NCBI GenBank assembly: GCA_021639365.1
Contig: JAJXHK010000028.1
Span: 1 to 26,851, forward strand
Reading direction: 5' to 3'
DNA length: 26,851 nucleotides
Origin: Collinsella aerofaciens
GTDB lineage: Bacteria; Actinomycetota; Coriobacteriia; Coriobacteriales; Coriobacteriaceae
Part shown: piece after piece, positions 22,175 to 26,851 of the stretch
Position numbering within the stretch: position 1 is the first letter of the stretch
Layout of the letters: each line of letters starts with the position of its first letter
Made by a program: the position numbers and the translations under genes
Notes under the pieces: generated by a model
The model's database searches: none
Told to the model about the DNA's origin: nothing
What the model saw: the letters and a program-made list of their open reading frames with translations, nothing else

Positions 22175-22963
22175 CTAATGGCTGGAATAGCAGGTGGTGT
22201 GGGCGGCGCGGAAGCGGCAGTGCTCGCGCATGCGGCATATATTGCAGGTGGGGCGGCTCTGGGCGTCGTGGACCTCGCCGTCAAACAGACCGATCACCGC
22301 GGTCACACTCTTTGTGGGCATGAGCAGGCTGGTCGGTGTGACGGTAAGCCCGATGAGCCGTGTGGCGTTGAGCGCATTGACGATCGAGCTCTGTGCCGTA
22401 AGCGGGCAGTCGCCGTAGCCGGGACTGAAGCGCCAGTTACCGGCGAGCCCATGAACGGCGGCGTCCGTCTTGACCTGCTGGTCCATTTGTTCAACGGCGG
22501 CTTCCACATAGGCAGAGCATGCGGCGTCGAGCACGGCTCCCTCCAGGGGCTGCTGGGCTCCCGTGGTGCGCAGGCGACGCTCGGCGTCCATGCCGAGGGT
22601 GCACGCCATGAGCGCGGCAAAGCGGGCGTCTTTGAGATGTCGATAGATATCGCGACCCCGCAGCTCAACGTTGGTGCCGACCAGACGGATGCTGGGCTCT
22701 CCCTGCTCGTCCACGCCCGTGGCATCGACGGCAAATACGCGGCGCACGCCACGGGGCTCAATGTCCAGTTCCAGATGTTCAACGACAAGCTCAATACGTC
22801 GTGACAGCTCGGGCTCAATCTGCTGGCCGCCGTAACCCAGATACCGCAGCATCTCGGCACGGTCGACACGGGGATGGTGTGCAGCATCGACACGGTAAAG
22901 CGCCGGCGACGCAAGGTCGGCCGGCACTTCGACAGCGGTTGTATCGATGTGCGGTTTTTCCAT
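22175..22963 (-). CDS. Stand-alone methionine synthase activation-domain protein
   Basis: 262 residues. Corresponds to the MetH reactivation domain, which binds SAM and lets cob(II)alamin be reduced and remethylated. The hallmark is RFSPGYGDCPL (178-188), followed by INALNATRLIGL-type sequence and SVTAVIGL. The C-terminus has Cys240, Cys243, Cys249 and Cys258, a possible metal or Fe-S site. The ATG at 22963 overlaps the TAA of metF as TAATG, so the genes are translationally coupled; the longer upstream frame lies over metF and is spurious. Together with metH this is a split methionine synthase, common in anaerobic bacteria. The electron donor is unknown. Confidence 0.9.
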   Translation of the reverse strand: MEKPHIDTTAVEVPADLASPALYRVDAAHHPRVDRAEMLRYLGYGGQQIEPELSRRIELVVEHLELDIEPRGVRRVFAVDATGVDEQGEPSIRLVGTNVELRGRDIYRHLKDARFAALMACTLGMDAERRLRTTGAQQPLEGAVLDAACSAYVEAAVEQMDQQVKTDAAVHGLAGNWRFSPGYGDCPLTAQSSIVNALNATRLIGLTVTPTSLLMPTKSVTAVIGLFDGEVHDAQSRPTCNICRMREHCRFRAAHTTCYSSH

Positions 22964-23835
22964 TACCCCAGGCGCTCCATAATGGTCGCGGCGATCGCAG
23001 GACGGTTCATAGTGTACAGGTGCAGGCCGTCGGCGCCGTGCTCCTTGAGGTCGCAAAGCTGGCGGGCGGCATAATCTACACCGGCTGCCTGCAGGCTCTC
23101 GGGGTCGTTCTCGTACTTGGCGAGAATCTTGATGACGGGGGAGGGCAGCGACGCGCCGCACATAAAGACCATGCGGCTAATCTGCGACTTGCCCATAAAC
23201 GGCATGATGCCCGCGGTGATGGGCACCGTGATGCCCGCTTTATCGGCAAGCTCGCGGAAGCGGTAGAAGCACTCATTATCAAAGAAGAGCTGCGTCACAA
23301 AGAAGCTTGCGCCGGCGTCCTGCTTTTGCTTGAGGTGTTCGACCGAGAGGTTGAGGTCCTCGCAGGCAATGTGGCCCTCGGGGTAGGCCGCGGCGCCCAC
23401 GCAAAAGCCGGCGTCGACGAGCTCGGGGATGAGGTCGCGGGCGTAGGCGTAGTCCGAGGCGGGCTTGTCGTCCTCGGTCGCGCCAGCGGGCAGATCACCG
23501 CGCAGGGCCAGGATGTTTTCTACGCCGGCGGTGCGGTACTCATCGATCTTGGCGGCGATATCGGCGTGGGTACGGCCCACACAGGTGAGGTGCGCTACCG
23601 AGGGCGTGTCGAATTCGCTCGAAATCATATGCGCGATGGGGGCAGTGGTGGCACCGTTGCCCGAGCCGCCAGCGGAACAAGTGACCGAGACAAAGCTCGG
23701 CGAAAGCTTGCACAGGTTGCCCGCCACTTCGCGAGCCGTATCGAGGGTAAGCTCACCCTTGGGCGGGAACATCTCAAACGAAACGGGTGCGGTGCCCTGG
23801 GATGCTGCCTGCTTAAAAACCTCGTCGACGCGCAT
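22963..23835 (-). CDS. metF: Methylenetetrahydrofolate reductase
   Basis: 290 residues, normal length for the FAD-dependent TIM-barrel enzyme. Reduces 5,10-methylene-THF to 5-methyl-THF, the methyl donor of MetH. Motifs: SFEMFPPKGE (about 19-28, the catalytic Glu region), SVTCSAGGSG, ILALRGDLP (about 111-119), FFVTQLFFDN (about 187-196), PITAGIMPF and the C-terminal HLYTMNR. ATG 23835 is chosen because GAGGAGC lies upstream and the family starts near here; an open extension to 23901 is rejected. First gene of the metF-activator-metH operon. Confidence 0.96.
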   Translation of the reverse strand: MRVDEVFKQAASQGTAPVSFEMFPPKGELTLDTAREVAGNLCKLSPSFVSVTCSAGGSGNGATTAPIAHMISSEFDTPSVAHLTCVGRTHADIAAKIDEYRTAGVENILALRGDLPAGATEDDKPASDYAYARDLIPELVDAGFCVGAAAYPEGHIACEDLNLSVEHLKQKQDAGASFFVTQLFFDNECFYRFRELADKAGITVPITAGIMPFMGKSQISRMVFMCGASLPSPVIKILAKYENDPESLQAAGVDYAARQLCDLKEHGADGLHLYTMNRPAIAATIMERLG

Positions 23836-23878
23836 ATCGTGCTCCTCTAGATACGTAATAGTGTGATGTGTTGTAAGG

Positions 23879-23906
23879 ATTCTACAGCACCACTGTGCCA
23901 CGGTGG
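23879..23906 (-). promoter_or_regulatory. Probable -10 and dyad upstream of metF
   Basis: Minus-strand TAGAAT (23884-23879) fits a -10 box. Where the -35 would be lies CCACTGTGCCACGGTGG (23890-23906), a 17-bp dyad pairing at 7 of 8 positions. It suggests a regulator site, perhaps an activator because no good -35 is present. Confidence 0.4.
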
Positions 23907-24000
23907 AGTTTCACTCACTATTTGGGGGATACCAATCAAAGATGCCTTGCTATCGGCATTTCCTATAGCAGAGCGGCCTATTTTGACACGGGCTATAAAG

Positions 24001-24026
24001 ACTGGTATCTGATGCGAAATACCAGT
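24001..24026. promoter_or_regulatory. Dyad ACTGGTAT-N10-ATACCAGT
   Basis: Perfect 8-bp arms spaced by 10 bp, in the divergent region. It is 237 bp from glutamine synthetase and 166 bp from metF; a related GATACCAA lies at 23928-23935. Possible regulator binding site; the owner is unknown. Confidence 0.4.
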
Positions 24027-24262
24027 TAATAGAGCCCCATCCCAAATTGACTACCCTTAAACCATGGGGAGAGGTCTGCAATTTATACAGTTGATTGGCT
24101 GTTGAGGGCGGCAACGCCGCCGCGATGCGGTAACCTCATTGATTGGTTTCGTGACAGCAACATAACGGTAATGTTGCGGAAACACGGCGAGCCTAAGCTA
24201 TGACTCGTTCGTTAGTAATCAACACCGCTTCTCACGCGGTGCCGATACGAAGGGAGTTCCGT

Positions 24263-26350
<2,088 letters not shown>

Positions 26351-26379
26351 AGCGTAACTGACATATCGTCACGGTATTG

Positions 26380-26413
26380 AGCCGGGGTCCGCATCGCGCG
26401 GGCCCCGGCTATT
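26380..26413 (+). terminator. Terminator of glutamine synthetase
   Basis: AGCCGGGGTCCGC, loop ATCGC, GCGGGCCCCGGCT (13 pairs, one G-U), then ATTTGTTT. Confidence 0.85.
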
Positions 26414-26466
26414 TGTTTGCGAAGGACGCTTTGGATCCCGCTTTGCAACTGATTCGCCCACGCAAT

Positions 26467-26703
26467 AAGGGGTCGTGGGCAAAAAAACGTCAAATATGAG
26501 TACTGTCACAAGCCCTGTAGCATTATTTTTTTTGCAAAATATGCAGTGTTACGCAACATATGTCCAAGTACTTAGCTGATAAACGCCTGCAATTCTTCCG
26601 CCGTAGGACGCCTTGTGTCCAAATCGTCTTCTGATGGCATGAAATCGCTGTTACTAAATTGGTAACAGTACTCATATTTGCTATTTTTTGTCCACGGGCC
26701 CTT
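26467..26703. repeat. Imperfect 42-bp terminal inverted repeats around a short element (MITE-like)
   Basis: Left arm 26467-26509 and right arm 26662-26703 are inverted copies sharing AAGGG, CGTGG, a poly-A block and a perfect CAAATATGAGTACTGT. The interior is about 150 bp. Included are a hairpin GCCCACG/CGTGGGC (26456-26480) and CTGTTAC/GTAACAG (26648-26668). The minus strand has an open frame ending MPSEDDLDTRRPTAEELQ-AFIS (22 codons, 26572-26640), which looks protein-like but has no start signal; it may be a gene remnant. No transposase. Confidence 0.65.
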
Positions 26704-26720
26704 GGATGACAGTGAGATTT

Positions 26721-26752
26721 TATGCCTTCGGGGTTCGAATCCCGGCGTTGGA
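26721..26752 (+). pseudogene. Degenerate tRNA 3' fragment (T-arm)
   Basis: CGGGG-TTCGAAT-CCCGG (26729-26745) has the T-loop of a tRNA with one G-G mismatch in the stem, followed by CGTTGGAG but no CCA. No matching 5' acceptor strand or anticodon arm occurs upstream, so it is not a working tRNA. Confidence 0.5.
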
Positions 26753-26754
26753 GA

Positions 26755-26789
26755 AGAAAAAAGCCCGTCACCACAAGGGTAACGGGCTT
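26755..26789 (-). terminator. Terminator of tRNA-Glu
   Basis: On the minus strand AAGCCCGTTACC, loop CTTGT, GGTGACGGGCTT (one mismatch), then a T-run. It starts 12 bases after the tRNA CCA end. Confidence 0.85.
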
Positions 26790-26800
26790 TGCATTTCAAA

Positions 26801-26851
26801 TGGTGCCCCCAGCGGGATTCGAACCCGCGATATCCACCTTGAAAGGGTGGC
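26801..26851 (-). tRNA. tRNA-Glu(TTC), 3' part
   Basis: The minus strand reads anticodon stem CCACC/GGTGG around CTTTCAA (anticodon TTC), variable loop ATATC, T-arm GCGGG-TTCGAAT-CCCGC, acceptor strand TGGGGGC and ACCA. The 5' acceptor and D-arm lie beyond the window end. The CCA is encoded. Confidence 0.93.

Larger units (their letters stand above)
23836..24262. other. Divergent intergenic region metF/glutamine synthetase
   Basis: 427 bp without a gene. Besides the dyads listed separately it has TGCTAT/ATAGCA (about 23958-23980), CAACAT/ATGTTG (about 24159-24177) and CACCGC/GCGGTG (24223-24241) just before the glutamine synthetase ribosome binding site. I recognise no cobalamin or SAM riboswitch before metF, and no strong consensus promoter for the synthetase. 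Confidence 0.5.

Noticed and set aside
18098..22804. A 1568-codon open frame on the plus strand
   Set aside because: It runs antisense across UPF0210, metH and the activation gene, all well-supported proteins. It is a by-product of strong GC-rich third positions; the translation is low-complexity Gly/Asp/His-rich.
23836..24262. Cobalamin or SAM riboswitch before metF
   Set aside because: No recognisable B12-box or SAM-box core was seen in the leader.

Overview
The window looks like chromosomal DNA of a high-GC Gram-positive anaerobe of the class Coriobacteriia, most likely Collinsella or a close relative. This is inferred from GC-rich third positions, strong AGGAGG-type ribosome binding sites, GTG starts, and the gene set: type III glutamine synthetase, a MetH without its reactivation domain, a UPF0210/DUF711 protein and a STAND-BTAD regulator. 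No search was run, so the genus is not proven. Nothing looks like a large genomic island; the unusual content is in small repeats and regulatory DNA between ordinary genes.

Region by region. 1-2772: two adjacent half-transporter genes of an exporter-type ABC transporter, the first cut by the window edge. 2804-5307: a promoter, a 20-bp dyad, a small membrane-anchored protein and a heavy-metal P-type ATPase, which together resemble a metal-efflux module with a PacL-like partner. 5382-6316: a RelB/DinJ-like antitoxin and PIN-domain toxin with a GCTAGC-based operator. 6375-6809 (minus): an unrecognised protein. 7049-7412: ssrA (tmRNA), followed by 500 bp of repeats, including inverted copies of the tmRNA T-arm and a 61-bp palindromic tandem repeat. 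8028-8906: a patatin-like lipase. 9064-9905: rplM-rpsI. 10029-12936: glmM, a glucose-type PTS IIA protein and nagB, a set linked to amino sugars. 13381-16380: a 999-residue STAND ATPase/BTAD regulator with its DNA-binding half at the C-terminus.

16450-23835 lies on the minus strand: yhbY, a SAM methyltransferase, a UPF0210 protein, and a methionine-synthesis cluster in the order metF, metH activation protein, metH. The first two of these overlap as TAATG, and metH starts 9 nt after the second, so this is a compact operon. MetF supplies methyl-tetrahydrofolate, MetH methylates homocysteine, and the separate activation protein presumably rescues oxidised cobalamin. 24263-26350: type III glutamine synthetase. 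The right end has a MITE-like inverted repeat, a degenerate tRNA T-arm fragment and the 3' part of tRNA-Glu(TTC) on the minus strand.

The best candidates for something new are the PacL-like protein plus P-ATPase pair, the T-arm copies and palindromic repeats after ssrA, the 31-bp inverted repeat at 17985-18115, the inverted repeat at 26467-26703, and the reversed domain order of the 999-residue regulator.
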